A stretch of 64,000 bases of DNA from Methylococcus capsulatus (GCF_036864975.1 NZ_CP104311.1:3227513-3291512); one strand, 5' to 3'. Positions 34,966-46,095 are shown, numbered from the stretch's first letter. The notes: generated from the sequence alone by a model not told the origin. Translations and numbers: made by a program.

Positions 34966-35996
34966 ATGAACTCCACACCTTCCCCGCGCTGCGTGATGTT
35001 CGACCTTGTCGGGACCAGAATGTCCGACAGCGAGCATGAATTGCTGTGCCACCCCGCCGCCGGGGGGCTGATCCTGTTCAGCCGCAACTATGAATCACCG
35101 GACCAATTGATGGCTCTGGTGGCGGAAGTCCGCGACCTCCGGCCCGACATCCTCATTGCCGTGGATCACGAAGGCGGACGGGTCCAGCGTTTCCGGACGG
35201 GCTTTACCCGACTGCCGCCGGCAGCCGCGTATCTCAATGCGGATGGCGAAACCGGGCTGGCGGCGGCCGCAACGGCAGGCTGGCTGATGGCAGCGGAGCT
35301 GCGCGCCGTAGGCGTGGACTTCAGCTTCGCGCCAGTGCTCGACGTCGATAGTGGCGTCAGCGCCATCATCGGCGACCGTGCCTTCGCCCGCACCCCGGAA
35401 GAAGTCACTGCCGTCGCCCGCGCCTTCACTGCCGGCATGCGTCGGGCGGGCATGGCGGCGGTGGGTAAACACTTCCCCGGTCACGGCGGCGTGGCTGACG
35501 ATTCGCACCTCACACTGCCTGAAGACCGCCGCGAATTCGAGGAACTGCTCGCCCGCGATCTGCTGCCCTTTTCGACATTGATTAGCGAGGGCCTCGAAGG
35601 CATCATGCCGGCCCACGTACTGTACCCCCGCATCGACACCCACACGCCATGCTTTTCTCATTTCTGGCTGCAGACCATCCTGCGTGAACGGATGAATTTC
35701 GACGGCGCGATCTTTTCGGATGACCTGTCCATGGCCGGCGCCGCCCGGGCCGGTGATTATCCCACTCGTGCGCTGGCGGCGCTCGATGCGGGCTGCGACA
35801 TGTTGGTGGTCTGCAACAATCCCGAGGCGACGACGGCCATTCTGCAGGCACTGGAAAACCGTCCCGCATCCCCCGGCGGCGCCCGCCGTCTCTCCGCCAT
35901 GCACGGTCGCTTTCCAATCGACCGTGGCGAGTTGCTGGCGAGTACCGACTGGCGCAATGCCGTCGACCGCATCCGATCTCTCACCGGCTCTGCCCA

Positions 35997-36000
<4 letters not shown>
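34966..36000 (+). CDS. nagZ: Beta-N-acetylhexosaminidase NagZ
   Basis: Cytoplasmic GH3 enzyme of peptidoglycan recycling, removing GlcNAc from GlcNAc-anhydroMur-peptides. 344 aa: LILFSRNYESPDQL, VDHEGGRVQRF, FAPVLDVD, the catalytic loop KHFPGHGGVADDSH and nucleophile Asp in SDDLSMAGA. The start at 34966 is preferred to an upstream in-frame ATG at 34783, which adds 61 unrelated residues. Ends overlapping hpt by four bases. The 279-base gap to hfq holds no gene. Confidence 0.96.
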
Positions 36001-37302
<1,302 letters not shown>

Positions 37303-37308
37303 CCCGGA

Positions 37309-37755
37309 TCAGCCACAGCCGCCGACGGCTACCCTGACCTGTTTACGGCACCAGTAAATGCGCCCCCCGGCTTCGGCCAATGCGACCACAGGGCTGCTCT
37401 CGTTCATTTTGATCCGGAACGAAACCGAAGGCATCGCTCCGTCCAGGAACTCGAAAGATGCCACCAACGGGCGGGGATTGTGCACCACCAGGAGATGCAG
37501 CGCAGCGGTGCGCCCGAGACGGCTCTCCAGCGTCACCGGCACGAGGGCGCCGTTTTCCGCGCTCTCGGGCACGTCCAGCACCAGCAAGGCGGTTTCTTCC
37601 GGCTTGCGGCCGGCGGTGAGTACGCGCACAGCGGCATCATAGGCAGCCGAATCGGCCTCCCCCCCGAAAGCAGAGGGGCTGCCAGAAAGCCGCCATATGG
37701 CGATGCCTTTCAGCGCGGAGAGGACGAAACGGCGTCGGGAGAAGTCGAAGCTCAT
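37309..37755 (-). CDS. soxY: SoxY, sulfur-carrier protein
   Basis: 148 aa periplasmic thiosulfate-oxidation carrier subunit. Twin-arginine signal at the N-terminus (FSRRRFVLSALKG), SoxY beta domain (PVTLESRLGRTAALHLLVVHNPRPLVASF core), and the C-terminal swinging arm ending VRVAVGGCG with the substrate-carrying Cys. The start at 37755 places the RRRF motif at residues 7-10. Unusually it is divergent from soxZ, with which it forms the SoxYZ heterodimer; no other sox gene is in the window. Confidence 0.9.
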   Translation of the reverse strand: MSFDFSRRRFVLSALKGIAIWRLSGSPSAFGGEADSAAYDAAVRVLTAGRKPEETALLVLDVPESAENGALVPVTLESRLGRTAALHLLVVHNPRPLVASFEFLDGAMPSVSFRIKMNESSPVVALAEAGGRIYWCRKQVRVAVGGCG

Positions 37756-37766
37756 CGGGAAATGCC

Positions 37767-37789
37767 AAGCTTGCCGGTACGGCAAGCTT
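37767..37789. repeat. Perfect 10-bp inverted repeat between divergent soxY and soxZ
   Basis: AAGCTTGCCG (37767-37776), GTA, CGGCAAGCTT (37780-37789). It lies in the 76-base gap shared by both start regions, so it is a candidate operator for a common regulator, or a hairpin in one leader. No T tract follows. Confidence 0.6.
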
Positions 37790-37831
37790 ACCGTTACCTT
37801 AAATGCCCAGCCAGGTCCCGCCGGTTCCTGC

Positions 37832-38134
37832 ATGAAAATCCGTACTAAGACCACCGACGGCATCACGACCGTCCGTTTGCTGATCACCCACCCGATGGAG
37901 ACCGGCCGCCGCCGGGATGACACTAGCGGCGAGGTTGTTCCGGCCCATTACATCGAGGAACTCACCCTCGAGCACGAAGGCAAGCCGGTGGTGCGCTGCC
38001 GCCTCAGCACCGCCGTGTCCAAAGATCCGTACTTCTCTCTGCAATTCCGCGGCGGCCGGCCGGGGGAGCGCATCCGGGTGAGCTGGACCGACAATCTCGG
38101 CAAAACCGAATCGCAAGAAGCCTTCATCGACTGA
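37832..38134 (+). CDS. soxZ: SoxZ, sulfur-carrier partner
   Basis: 100 aa, partner of SoxY; immunoglobulin-like periplasmic protein without its own signal peptide (SoxYZ is exported as a dimer by the SoxY Tat signal). Signatures: VRLLITHPMETGRRRD, VPAHYIEELTLEHEGKPV and SKDPYFSLQFRGG. The start at 37832 (MKIRTKT) matches the family. Its TGA directly abuts the convergent prfC stop, forming TGATCA. Confidence 0.94.
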   Translation: MKIRTKTTDGITTVRLLITHPMETGRRRDDTSGEVVPAHYIEELTLEHEGKPVVRCRLSTAVSKDPYFSLQFRGGRPGERIRVSWTDNLGKTESQEAFID

Positions 38135-39715
38135 TCACAGCTCTCGGGTCGCACTGAAGCGGATGTCCGGCCAGCGCTCCTCGGTCAGTGCGAGATTGAC
38201 CCGGCTGGTGGCGAGATAGACCAGATAGCCGCTGCCGTCCTCGGCTAGGTTGTCGTAGACCTTGCGCTTGAATTCCTCAAGCTTCTTGGGATCGCTGCAC
38301 GACACCCAGCGTGCCGTAGTCACCGGCACCGCGTCGTAGACACAATCCACGTTGTATTCGGACTTGAGCCGGAACGCCGTCACATCGAACTGCAGCACAC
38401 CCACCGCACCCAGGATCAGATCGTTGTTGCGCAAAGGCTTGAACAACTGGGTCGCCCCCTCCTCGCTCAGCTGCTGCAGGCCCCGCTGCAGCGCCTTGGA
38501 TCGCAGCGGGTCCTTCAGCACCACGCGGCGGAACAGTTCTGGCGCGAAGTAGGGGATCCCCTCGAATTTCAGGTTCTCGCCCTGGGTGAAGGTGTCGCCG
38601 ACCTGGATGGTACCGTGGTTATGCAGGCCTATGATGTCGCCAGGATAGGCCTCTTCCACATTCTCGCGGCTGTCGGCCTGGAAGGTGATAGCATTCGCCA
38701 CCTGCATCGCCTTGCCGCTGCGGACGTGGAACAGCCGCATGCCCTTGGTGTACTTGCCCGAGCATACCCGCAGGAAGGCAATGCGGTCGCGATGAGCCGG
38801 GTCCATGTTGGCCTGGATCTTGAATACGAAACCTGAGAATTTTTCCTCCCCCGGAATCACTGGGCGCTCCCGGGCCTGGCGTGCCTGCGGCGGCGGCGCG
38901 TATTCGGCGAAAGCATCGAGCAGTTCGAGGATACCGAAATTGTTGATCGCCGAACCGAAGAACACCGGCGTCTGGCGTCCCGCGCGATAGGCCTCCAGGT
39001 CGAACGCGTGACTGGCCCCACGCACCAGCTCGATTTCCATCCTCAGCTCTTCGGCCTGATCCCCTAGGAGTTCATCCAGCTTCGGGTTGTCCAGCCCCTC
39101 GACGATCTCGCCCTTGACTATGCGGTCGCCGTGCGAGGCGCTGAACAAATGGATCGCATCCTCGTACAAGTGGTAAACGCCCTTGAAACGCTTGCCCATA
39201 CCGATCGGCCAGGTGATGGGCGCACACTGGATGTCGAGGATCCGCTCGACCTCGTCGAGCAGTTCCACCGGCTCCCGGCCCTCGCGGTCCAGCTTGTTGA
39301 TGAAGGTGAGGATGGGCGTGTCGCGCAGGCGACACACCTCCATCAGCTTGATGGTCCTCTCCTCCACGCCCTTGGCGCTGTCGATCACCATGAGGGCGGA
39401 GTCAACCGCCGTCAGTGTGCGATAGGTGTCCTCGGAGAAGTCCTCGTGGCCTGGCGTATCGAGTAGGTTGAAGATACGGTCGCGGTGCTCGAACTGCATC
39501 ACCGAGGTCGTGACCGAGATGCCGCGCTGCTTCTCCATTTCCATCCAGTCCGAGGTGGCATGCCGCGCCGCCTTGCGGCCCTTGACCGAACCCGCAAGCT
39601 GGATCGCGCCGCCGAACAGTAGCAGCTTTTCGGTCAGCGTGGTCTTGCCAGCGTCGGGGTGGGAGATAATGGCGAAGGTTCGCCGCCGCTCGATTTCGAA
39701 GTCAAGAAAGGGCAT
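38135..39715 (-). CDS. prfC: Peptide chain release factor 3
   Basis: 526 aa translational GTPase that recycles RF1/RF2 and supports post-peptidyl-transfer quality control. G domain: [15 protein letters not shown] (G1), RGISVTTSV (G2), [14 protein letters not shown] (G3), [10 protein letters not shown] (G4). Domains II and III follow ([23 protein letters not shown]). ATG at 39715; convergent with soxZ with no spacer. Confidence 0.97.
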   Translation of the reverse strand: MPFLDFEIERRRTFAIISHPDAGKTTLTEKLLLFGGAIQLAGSVKGRKAARHATSDWMEMEKQRGISVTTSVMQFEHRDRIFNLLDTPGHEDFSEDTYRTLTAVDSALMVIDSAKGVEERTIKLMEVCRLRDTPILTFINKLDREGREPVELLDEVERILDIQCAPITWPIGMGKRFKGVYHLYEDAIHLFSASHGDRIVKGEIVEGLDNPKLDELLGDQAEELRMEIELVRGASHAFDLEAYRAGRQTPVFFGSAINNFGILELLDAFAEYAPPPQARQARERPVIPGEEKFSGFVFKIQANMDPAHRDRIAFLRVCSGKYTKGMRLFHVRSGKAMQVANAITFQADSRENVEEAYPGDIIGLHNHGTIQVGDTFTQGENLKFEGIPYFAPELFRRVVLKDPLRSKALQRGLQQLSEEGATQLFKPLRNNDLILGAVGVLQFDVTAFRLKSEYNVDCVYDAVPVTTARWVSCSDPKKLEEFKRKVYDNLAEDGSGYLVYLATSRVNLALTEERWPDIRFSATREL

Positions 39716-39798
39716 GGAACAGGCTTGCGGAAGGAAAACTATTTATTTTAAGCCAAATCGCCGTCCGGACGGGCACGACGAAACGTCGCTGAAAAAAC

Positions 39799-41733
39799 TC
39801 AGGCGGGAACTCGCTCCGGCGGATCGGCAAAAAACGCCCGCACGACGCCGGGGTCGCGGGTGATGCGCATCGGTGGCAGGCTGTCCAGGAACACCCGCCC
39901 ATAACTCTTGGACGTGAGCCGGGGATCGGCCAATACCAGCACACCGCGGTCGTCCACGTCCCGGATCAGCCGGCCGGCACCCTGTTTGAGGGTGATGACG
40001 GCGGTCGGGAGCTGGAACACACCGAAAGGGCTGTGACCGCGCCTGCGGATGGCTTCCAGCCGGGCGCTGACGACCGGATCGCCGGGCGATGCGAATGGCA
40101 GCTTGTCGATCACCACACAGGACAGCGCCTCGCCACGAACGTCGATCCCTTCCCAGAAGCTGGCGGTCCCGAGCAGCAGGCCGTTGCCCGAGGCGCGAAA
40201 CGCGTCCAGCAGCCGAGCCTTGGGCTGAGTGCCCTGGACGAACAGCGGAAATTCGCTCTTACCTTCCAGGATGGAGGCTGCCTCGGCCAGGGCTTGATGG
40301 CTGGTAAACAGCAGAAATGCACGGCCCCGGCTCGCTTTCAGCACCGGCCAGGCTGCCCGCAGCACGGCCCGGGTATAGTCACAGCCCCCCGGCTCGGGCA
40401 GGCCCGGCGGCAGGTACAGGAGGCTCTGACGGCGGTAGTCGAAGGGACTCTCCCAGCGCCGACAATCGGCGTCGGCGATGCCGAGCTGGCGGGAGAAATG
40501 CTCGAAGCGCCCGGACACGCTCAGCGTCGCCGAGGTGAAAATCCACGTCGCCTGCCGCGCCTTGCGGAAGCGCGCGAATTCGCCGGCGATATCCAGCGGC
40601 GTCCGGCTCAGGGTAAATCCGCGACGATGGGTCTCGAACCAGCGCACCGATTCCTCGGTGTCTTCAGCCAGGAAGGTCTCCAGCCTTTGGATGAACTCGT
40701 CACAGCGCTTCCAGCAGGATTCCAGACCTTTGCCCCGTACCGCCGCGAGCTTGAGCTGCGCAGCCAAGGTGAGCAACGCTTCCTCCATGCGCTTGAGCCC
40801 GGCGCTTACGTCCTCGTTTCCGGCCACGGCGTGCCAAGCCTCCCGCCGCTGTTCGGCGCCCAACATGGTGCGAATGGCCGTAAGCTCGGCCTTGAGCAGG
40901 GTCGCGGCATCGGCCAGCCCGCCCATGTCCGGTGCATCCTTGGTGCGCTCGATCAGGGTGTCGTCCGCCAGTTCACCGAGCTGGCGGCTACTCAGGCTGA
41001 CCCCCAGGAACTGTGTGGCGGTTTCGCCGAACTGGTGGGCCTCATCGATGATGATGACGTCGGCCTCCGGCAGCAGATCGCCGAATCCGTCGGTCTTGAC
41101 CGCCCAGTCGGCCCACAGCAGATGGTGGTTGATGACAATGATCTGCGCCTCTTGGGCAGCCTTTCTGGCCTGGACCACAGGACAGTCTCCGTAGAGCGGA
41201 CAGTCCTGTCCCAGGCAGTTTTCGGCGGTGGAAGTGACCGAGCGCCACAGCGGCGAAGCCTCCGGCACATCGCTCACCTCGGCGACGTCGCCGCTACGGG
41301 TCGTCTTCGCCCAGCGCCGGATGCGTTCGAGCTGATCGGCTTCCTCGGCGCTGAACCCGGCGCGAAATCCGAAATCGACGACGTTTTCCAGCCGGTAGGG
41401 ACAGAGGTAATTCGACCGGCCCTTGAGCAGAGCGACATGCGCAGGCGCACCCAGCGCCTGCCGCAGCAGGGGCAGATCCTTCTGGAACAGTTGATCCTGC
41501 AGATTCCGGGTGCCGGTGGAGACCAGCACCCGCTTGCCGCTCAGCAGGGCCGGCACCAGATAGGCGAAGGTCTTGCCGGTGCCGGTGCCGGCCTCGGCGA
41601 TCAGACAGCGGCCCTCGCGGATGGCCTGTTCCACTGCCCGCGCCATACCGGACTGGGCCGCGCGCGGCCGGAAACCCGTCAGCACATGCGCCAGGGGGCC
41701 ATCCCCAGCGAAAGCCTCGTCGACAGCGCTCAT
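39799..41733 (-). CDS. yoaA: ATP-dependent helicase, DinG/YoaA family
   Basis: 644 aa XPD-like superfamily 2 helicase with a 4Fe-4S domain. Walker A AEAGTGTGKTFAYLVP, DEAH box DVIIIDEAHQFGE, iron-sulfur Cys in YLCPYRLE and CLGQDCPLYGDCPV, and helicase motif VI region LKQGAGRLIRDVDDRG. Length and layout fit YoaA better than the longer DinG. Works in DNA-damage tolerance in relatives. Eight bases after the TPR lipoprotein gene. Confidence 0.9.
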   Translation of the reverse strand: MSAVDEAFAGDGPLAHVLTGFRPRAAQSGMARAVEQAIREGRCLIAEAGTGTGKTFAYLVPALLSGKRVLVSTGTRNLQDQLFQKDLPLLRQALGAPAHVALLKGRSNYLCPYRLENVVDFGFRAGFSAEEADQLERIRRWAKTTRSGDVAEVSDVPEASPLWRSVTSTAENCLGQDCPLYGDCPVVQARKAAQEAQIIVINHHLLWADWAVKTDGFGDLLPEADVIIIDEAHQFGETATQFLGVSLSSRQLGELADDTLIERTKDAPDMGGLADAATLLKAELTAIRTMLGAEQRREAWHAVAGNEDVSAGLKRMEEALLTLAAQLKLAAVRGKGLESCWKRCDEFIQRLETFLAEDTEESVRWFETHRRGFTLSRTPLDIAGEFARFRKARQATWIFTSATLSVSGRFEHFSRQLGIADADCRRWESPFDYRRQSLLYLPPGLPEPGGCDYTRAVLRAAWPVLKASRGRAFLLFTSHQALAEAASILEGKSEFPLFVQGTQPKARLLDAFRASGNGLLLGTASFWEGIDVRGEALSCVVIDKLPFASPGDPVVSARLEAIRRRGHSPFGVFQLPTAVITLKQGAGRLIRDVDDRGVLVLADPRLTSKSYGRVFLDSLPPMRITRDPGVVRAFFADPPERVPA

Positions 41734-41741
41734 CTTATGTT

Positions 41742-42266
41742 TTATTTTTCCGCTCCGCCCATGAGCCGGCCCGCTTCTTCGATCAGCGCCTGGCTTTTGT
41801 CGAGGAGATCCGGATTGCCTTTGGCCAACACCTTGGATTTGCGCGCCAGATCAAGCGCTAGGCGCGGTTGCTGCTGTGCCATACGGACGGTCGCCAGACG
41901 GTACCACAACTCGGGATTGCGCGGCTGCATGCGGATAGCGCGCTCCAAGGTGGTGGCGGCATTGTCGAGCTGGCCGGTTGCTTGCGCCTTGTCGGCATCG
42001 GAAATCAGGGCCGCTACGGCGGGGGTCGGCGCCGGCTGCTTCTTCGCGCCTGCCGAAGCTCTGGGAGCCGGCTTGGTGGGCTGGGCCGACGGTTTCGGCT
42101 TGGGACTGGGCGCCGGCGATGCCGTGGGGACCGGGCGAACACTCGGGGCAGACGGCCTGACCGCCTTACGCTGCGCACATCCCGCTGAAACGGCCAGGCA
42201 CAGAGCCACTGCCAGCCACCGGCAGGGTAGCCCATGGAAGCGCCGGGAATCGATGTGGAAATTCAT
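41742..42266 (-). CDS. Small TPR lipoprotein
   Basis: 174 aa. Signal peptide with lipobox (ALCLAVSAGC; lipidated Cys about residue 30), a ~50-residue Pro/Ala/Lys/Ser linker suited to spanning the periplasm, then one to two TPR-like helical hairpins (ATTLERAIRMQPRNPELWYRLATVRMAQQQPRLALDLARKS region). Relatives often sit next to yoaA/dinG-like genes and contribute to envelope functions; precise role unknown. In the same direction as yoaA, 8 bases upstream of it. Confidence 0.8.
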   Translation of the reverse strand: MNFHIDSRRFHGLPCRWLAVALCLAVSAGCAQRKAVRPSAPSVRPVPTASPAPSPKPKPSAQPTKPAPRASAGAKKQPAPTPAVAALISDADKAQATGQLDNAATTLERAIRMQPRNPELWYRLATVRMAQQQPRLALDLARKSKVLAKGNPDLLDKSQALIEEAGRLMGGAEK

Positions 42267-42311
42267 GAGGGAACCCCGGTAGTTGAAGCCCGCACAGTTC
42301 GCTCCGTTAAC

Positions 42312-43085
42312 TCAGCCGCTGCCGAACAGGGCGTGATAGTTCCGTGTCGTCCGCTCCGCCACCGCGGCCAGCGAAACGCCTCGAAGCTCGGCGAGCATGC
42401 CTGCGACATGGCGGACATGCTGTGGATAGTTCGGTTTGCCCCGCAGCGGCACTGGTGCCAGGTAGGGGGAATCGGTCTCGATCAGATAGCGGTCGTCCGG
42501 CACCCGGCGGGCGACGTCCTGAACGGTTTCGGCGGTGCGGAACGTGACGATACCCGAAAAGGATATAGAAAAATTCAGATCGAGCGCGCGGCGTGCCGTA
42601 TCCCAGTCTTCGGTGAAGCAATGGAACACGCCCCCCACCTCGCCCGCATCTTCTTCCTCGAGGATGCGCAAGGTGTCGGCGCGGGAATCGCGGGTATGGA
42701 CGATCAGCGGCTTGCCGGCGAGTCTGGCGGCACGAATGTGGGTGCGGAAGCGATCGTGCTGCCAGGCAAGGTCGCCCACGCTGCGGAAATAGTCCAGGCC
42801 GGTTTCGCCGATGGCGACGACACGGTCGTCATCCGCCAGTGCGGCCAGGCGTTCGGCGCTCGGCTCCTCGATATCGGTTTCATTGGGATGCACGCCGACC
42901 GAAACACACACGTTCGGGTAGGGTTCGATGAGCCGGCGCATGGCGGGATAGTCTTCTAGATTAATCGCTACGCACAGCATGCGGTCGACGCCTTCGGCGC
43001 CGGCCTCCGCCATGAAACGCGAAAAATCGCCACCGAACGGTTTCAAATCGAGGCGGTCGAGATGGGCGTGGGAGTCGATGAACAT
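42312..43085 (-). CDS. tatD: TatD-family metal-dependent hydrolase
   Basis: 257 aa TIM-barrel hydrolase (YcfH/TatD group; DNase or D-aminoacyl-tRNA deacylase activities known in the family). Metal ligands visible: DSHAHLD, GETGLD, VHTRDS, HCFTED and ETDSPYLAP. Follows pilZ by 38 bases at the end of the holB-pilZ-tatD run, an arrangement conserved in gammaproteobacteria. Confidence 0.93.
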   Translation of the reverse strand: MFIDSHAHLDRLDLKPFGGDFSRFMAEAGAEGVDRMLCVAINLEDYPAMRRLIEPYPNVCVSVGVHPNETDIEEPSAERLAALADDDRVVAIGETGLDYFRSVGDLAWQHDRFRTHIRAARLAGKPLIVHTRDSRADTLRILEEEDAGEVGGVFHCFTEDWDTARRALDLNFSISFSGIVTFRTAETVQDVARRVPDDRYLIETDSPYLAPVPLRGKPNYPQHVRHVAGMLAELRGVSLAAVAERTTRNYHALFGSG

Positions 43086-43123
43086 CGGATCGGGAACAAC
43101 GGGGCGGGTTCTGCCTGCAGAGC

Positions 43124-43480
43124 TTACATGGTATGGGTCGGCTGATCCGATTCAAGGTGCCCGGGGAGATAACTCTCGATCAAGGCCTTGGTGACGCCAG
43201 CATCCTCTTCGTTGAACTGTACGCCGATGCCGGCAGAACGGAAACCGGCGGCCCCCTTCGGGGTGATCCAGACGACCCGCCCCGAGATCGGGATCCGCTC
43301 AGGCTCGTCCATCAGCTGCAGCAGCATGAAGACCTCGTCGCCCAAGCGGTAACTGCGAGTCGTGGGGATGAAGAGGCCGCCATTCTTGACTGTCGGCATG
43401 TACGCGGCGTAAAGCGCATTCTTGTCCTTGATGGTCAATGCCAGAATACCCTGGCGGGCGCCCGCCTGCTCTTCGCTCAA
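43124..43480 (-). CDS. pilZ: PilZ-domain protein (type IV pilus assembly type)
   Basis: 118 aa. PilZ fold (LTIKDKNALYAAYMPTVKNGGLFIPT, YRLGDEVFMLLQLMDEP, GRVVWITPKGAAGFRSAGIGVQF). The N-terminal RxxxR motif for c-di-GMP binding is not evident, as in the pilus-biogenesis PilZ that binds PilB/FimX. Coupled to holB by ATGA, a placement known from pseudomonads. Confidence 0.92.
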   Translation of the reverse strand: MSEEQAGARQGILALTIKDKNALYAAYMPTVKNGGLFIPTTRSYRLGDEVFMLLQLMDEPERIPISGRVVWITPKGAAGFRSAGIGVQFNEEDAGVTKALIESYLPGHLESDQPTHTM

Positions 43481-44487
43481 TGCCGTGCTCCCCGTGATCC
43501 GAGCCGGCTCCAGTTTATCAGGATATCTTCCATGATCAGCTGCCGGTTGGCCTGGCCCTCCAGATTGCGGCGGGCGGCATCGACCTCGTCGAGGTGGGCA
43601 AACAGGGTGCGAAGATTCAGACCCGCCGCCGCTTTCCGCAGTCCCGGCTCCAGATCGGCATTGGCCAAGCGCAATGCCCCCGGTGCTTCAGTACTGCCGA
43701 TACGGATGAGGTCAGCGATCCAACCGTGCAACCAGGTCAGGACGGTCTCGCCATCCTCCTTCGCCCAATGCTCGGCCACCGCGAGCGGATCGCTCTCTTC
43801 CCTCAGCACGGCCAGCCAGTCATCGAAGAGCCTCCTTCTGCGCTGGGCCAGATCGCCGCCGTGCAGCTCGGCCGCTTTGAGCGGTGCGCCGCCTGCCATC
43901 GCCAGCAAAGCTTCGGCATCTTCCCCGACGCCTTGTCCATGCAGCCAGCGCAGCGCATCCTCCCGCGCAGGCAACCTCACCTCCAGACGCTGGCAGCGGC
44001 TGAGCACCGTCGCTGGCAGCTGCGCTGGTCGCTCGCTGATGAGGAGGAAAAGCGTATGCGGGTCGGGTTCTTCCAGCGTTTTCAGCAGACTGTTCGCCGC
44101 CGCTATGTTCATGGCATGCGCCGGACGGATGACCACGACCCGCGAAGCGCTGTACTGCGGTTTGAGCGAAAGCCTGTCGATCAGCCGGCGGACCGGATCG
44201 ATCGTGATGCGTTTGCCGGCCTCCTCCGGTTCGATGTGGAGATAGTCCGGATGATTGCCCGCTACGGCCAAGTGGCAGGCCTGACAGGTCCCGCACGCCC
44301 CTTCGGCCGACGGGCTGATACACAGGAGCCGGCGGGCAAAATCGTCGGCCAGTACTCCCTTTCCCAGGCCGGCAGCACCTGAAATCAGCAAGCCCTGCGG
44401 CAAACGTCCCGCCTCCAGATACGCCGCCAGCCGGCGGCGCGCCGGCACCAGCCACGGATAGCAACCGATGGGATCAGACACAACCAT
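43477..44487 (-). CDS. holB: DNA polymerase III delta' subunit
   Basis: Clamp-loader subunit, 336 aa from the ATG at 44487. AAA+ fold with modified Walker A (SGAAGLGKGVLADDF), zinc-binding Cys cluster (CGTCQACH plus an upstream Cys), and sensor-1 region SLLKTLEEPDPHTLFLLISERPAQLPATVLSRCQ. The chosen start overlaps tmk by 14 bases; GTG at 44481 is an alternative. Coupled to pilZ downstream. Confidence 0.92.
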   Translation of the reverse strand: MVVSDPIGCYPWLVPARRRLAAYLEAGRLPQGLLISGAAGLGKGVLADDFARRLLCISPSAEGACGTCQACHLAVAGNHPDYLHIEPEEAGKRITIDPVRRLIDRLSLKPQYSASRVVVIRPAHAMNIAAANSLLKTLEEPDPHTLFLLISERPAQLPATVLSRCQRLEVRLPAREDALRWLHGQGVGEDAEALLAMAGGAPLKAAELHGGDLAQRRRRLFDDWLAVLREESDPLAVAEHWAKEDGETVLTWLHGWIADLIRIGSTEAPGALRLANADLEPGLRKAAAGLNLRTLFAHLDEVDAARRNLEGQANRQLIMEDILINWSRLGSRGARH

Positions 44488-45100
44488 CCAACAGGGAATC
44501 CAATTGGGCAGCGATGGCCGCCTGCACCAGGACCAAGGGCCGGTCGGCATCGATCACCCGTATCCGATCCGGTTCCGTTCGCGCCAGCGCCAGATAGCCC
44601 TCGCGGACACGGGCGAAAAAGGCGCTGTCTTCTCTTTCCAGCCGGTCCGGACCGCTGCGCTGGTGCGCCCGCCTCAAGCCGATGTCCACCGGAGCATCCA
44701 GCAGCAGAGTCAGATCGGGCCTCAGCCCGGCCTGAATCCAGTCCCGCAGGAAATCAATGATCCCCGGCTTGATACCTCGCCCTGCGCCCTGATAGGCATA
44801 GCTGGCGTCGGTGAAACGGTCGCAGACCACCCAGGCACCCCGCCGCAAGGCGGGTTCGATCACTTCCCGAAGATGATGCACGCGGGCCGCGAATAACAGC
44901 AGCAACTCGGCTTCCGGTCTCAGAGGGTCCTGATGCAGAAAAATCCCCCGCACCGCCTCACCGAAAGCGGTGCCGCCCGGCTCCCGCGTCGCGATGACCT
45001 CCAGACCCCGGGCGCGCAGCCGGCTCACCACGAAATCGAGATTCGTGCTCTTGCCGACACCTTCGCCCCCCTCCAGCGTGATGAATTTGCCCGCTGTCAT
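44474..45100 (-). CDS. tmk: Thymidylate kinase
   Basis: Phosphorylates dTMP to dTDP. 208 aa: P-loop EGGEGVGKSTN, DR(F/Y) motif CDRFTDASYAYQGAGRG, and LID-region Arg residues around QRSGPDRLEREDSAFF. The start at 45100 overlaps the mltG stop by four bases. Within pabC-mltG-tmk-holB. Confidence 0.96.
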   Translation of the reverse strand: MTAGKFITLEGGEGVGKSTNLDFVVSRLRARGLEVIATREPGGTAFGEAVRGIFLHQDPLRPEAELLLLFAARVHHLREVIEPALRRGAWVVCDRFTDASYAYQGAGRGIKPGIIDFLRDWIQAGLRPDLTLLLDAPVDIGLRRAHQRSGPDRLEREDSAFFARVREGYLALARTEPDRIRVIDADRPLVLVQAAIAAQLDSLLDGCV

Positions 45101-46095
45101 GGTTGCCCGACCTTCTGGTAAACCTCTACCGCCTGTCGGTGTTCGTCCCAGGTCCGCGAGAAGCGGTGGCCGCCGTCCCCCCGTGCCACGTAGTACAGGC
45201 TGTCGCCCGGTGCCGGGTTCAGCGCGGCCCGCAGCGAAGCCAGCCCCGGCGCGGCGATCGGCGCCGGCGGCAGACCGCGGTGAAGATAGGTGTTGTAGGG
45301 CGTGTCGGTCCTGAGGTCTTGGCGCCGCAGATTGCCGTCAAAGCGGTCGCCCAGGCCGTAGATCACGGTCGAATCGACCTGCAAAGGCATACCGGTGCGG
45401 AGCCGCCTAACCAGCACACCGGCCACTTCGGCCTTTTCACTGGGCAGGGCGGTTTCTTTCTCGATGATGGAAGCCATGATGAGTGCATCGTCCGGCGTCC
45501 GGTAGGGAAGGTCCGGCGCCCGCCGCGCCCATTCCGCAGCGATGACCTCCGCCATCCGTCGGTGAGCGCGCTTGAGAATCTCAATGTCCGGAGTGCCCTT
45601 GATGAAGAAATAAGTATCAGGGAAAAACCGCCCTTCCGGATCTCCTTCCGGTATTCCCAGCTCCCGCATCAGCACGGCGCCGTCGCTCTCCGCCGTGAGG
45701 AGATGCTCGAGACCCGGCTGGGCCCGCAGCGCCGCCAGCATCTGCCGGAAAGTCCAGCCTTCGACCAGGGTCACGGCATGCTGTCGGACTTTCCCGGAAG
45801 CGAACAGCATCAGCAACCGGCGCCGGTCCAGACCCGGCGGAATCTCGTATTCCCCCGACTGTAGCTTGCGCGCCAGACCTTCCTGCCAGGCCAGCAGCAT
45901 GAACCACCAGGGCTCATCGATCACGCCGGCATCCTTTAGTGCCAGAGCCACGTCCTTCAGCCCCTGCCCCCGCGCGATCTCGAATACGACTGGCTCAGTA
46001 TTGGCGAGCGGCCGTTCGGTGGACTCGCTGAAATCCTTCACCGCCGCGCCGGCCGCGAACACCATTGCGGCGAACAGCAGCACCGTGCGCTTCAT
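45097..46095 (-). CDS. mltG: Endolytic murein transglycosylase MltG (YceG)
   Basis: 332 aa; cleaves nascent glycan strands in the periplasm. N-terminal membrane helix/signal (VLLFAAMVFAAGAAV), a LysM-like segment (FEIARGQGLKDVALALKDAGVI), then the YceG domain with ASIIEKETALPSEKAEVAGV holding the catalytic Glu, and LQVDSTVIYGLG. Overlaps pabC and tmk by four bases each. Confidence 0.95.
   Translation of the reverse strand: MKRTVLLFAAMVFAAGAAVKDFSESTERPLANTEPVVFEIARGQGLKDVALALKDAGVIDEPWWFMLLAWQEGLARKLQSGEYEIPPGLDRRRLLMLFASGKVRQHAVTLVEGWTFRQMLAALRAQPGLEHLLTAESDGAVLMRELGIPEGDPEGRFFPDTYFFIKGTPDIEILKRAHRRMAEVIAAEWARRAPDLPYRTPDDALIMASIIEKETALPSEKAEVAGVLVRRLRTGMPLQVDSTVIYGLGDRFDGNLRRQDLRTDTPYNTYLHRGLPPAPIAAPGLASLRAALNPAPGDSLYYVARGDGGHRFSRTWDEHRQAVEVYQKVGQP

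Noticed and set aside
38129-38140. TGATCA at the soxZ/prfC junction as a possible site
   Set aside because: It is simply two convergent stop codons (TGA and TCA) abutting.
39762-39773. 12-bp palindrome CCGTCCGGACGG between prfC and yoaA
   Set aside because: GC-rich self-complementary 12-mers are expected by chance here, and no regulator or promoter context supports an operator.
40033-42282. 749-codon open frame antisense to the yoaA-like helicase and TPR gene
   Set aside because: The helicase motifs on the minus strand are unambiguous; the plus-strand product is low-complexity Arg/Gln/Gly-rich.
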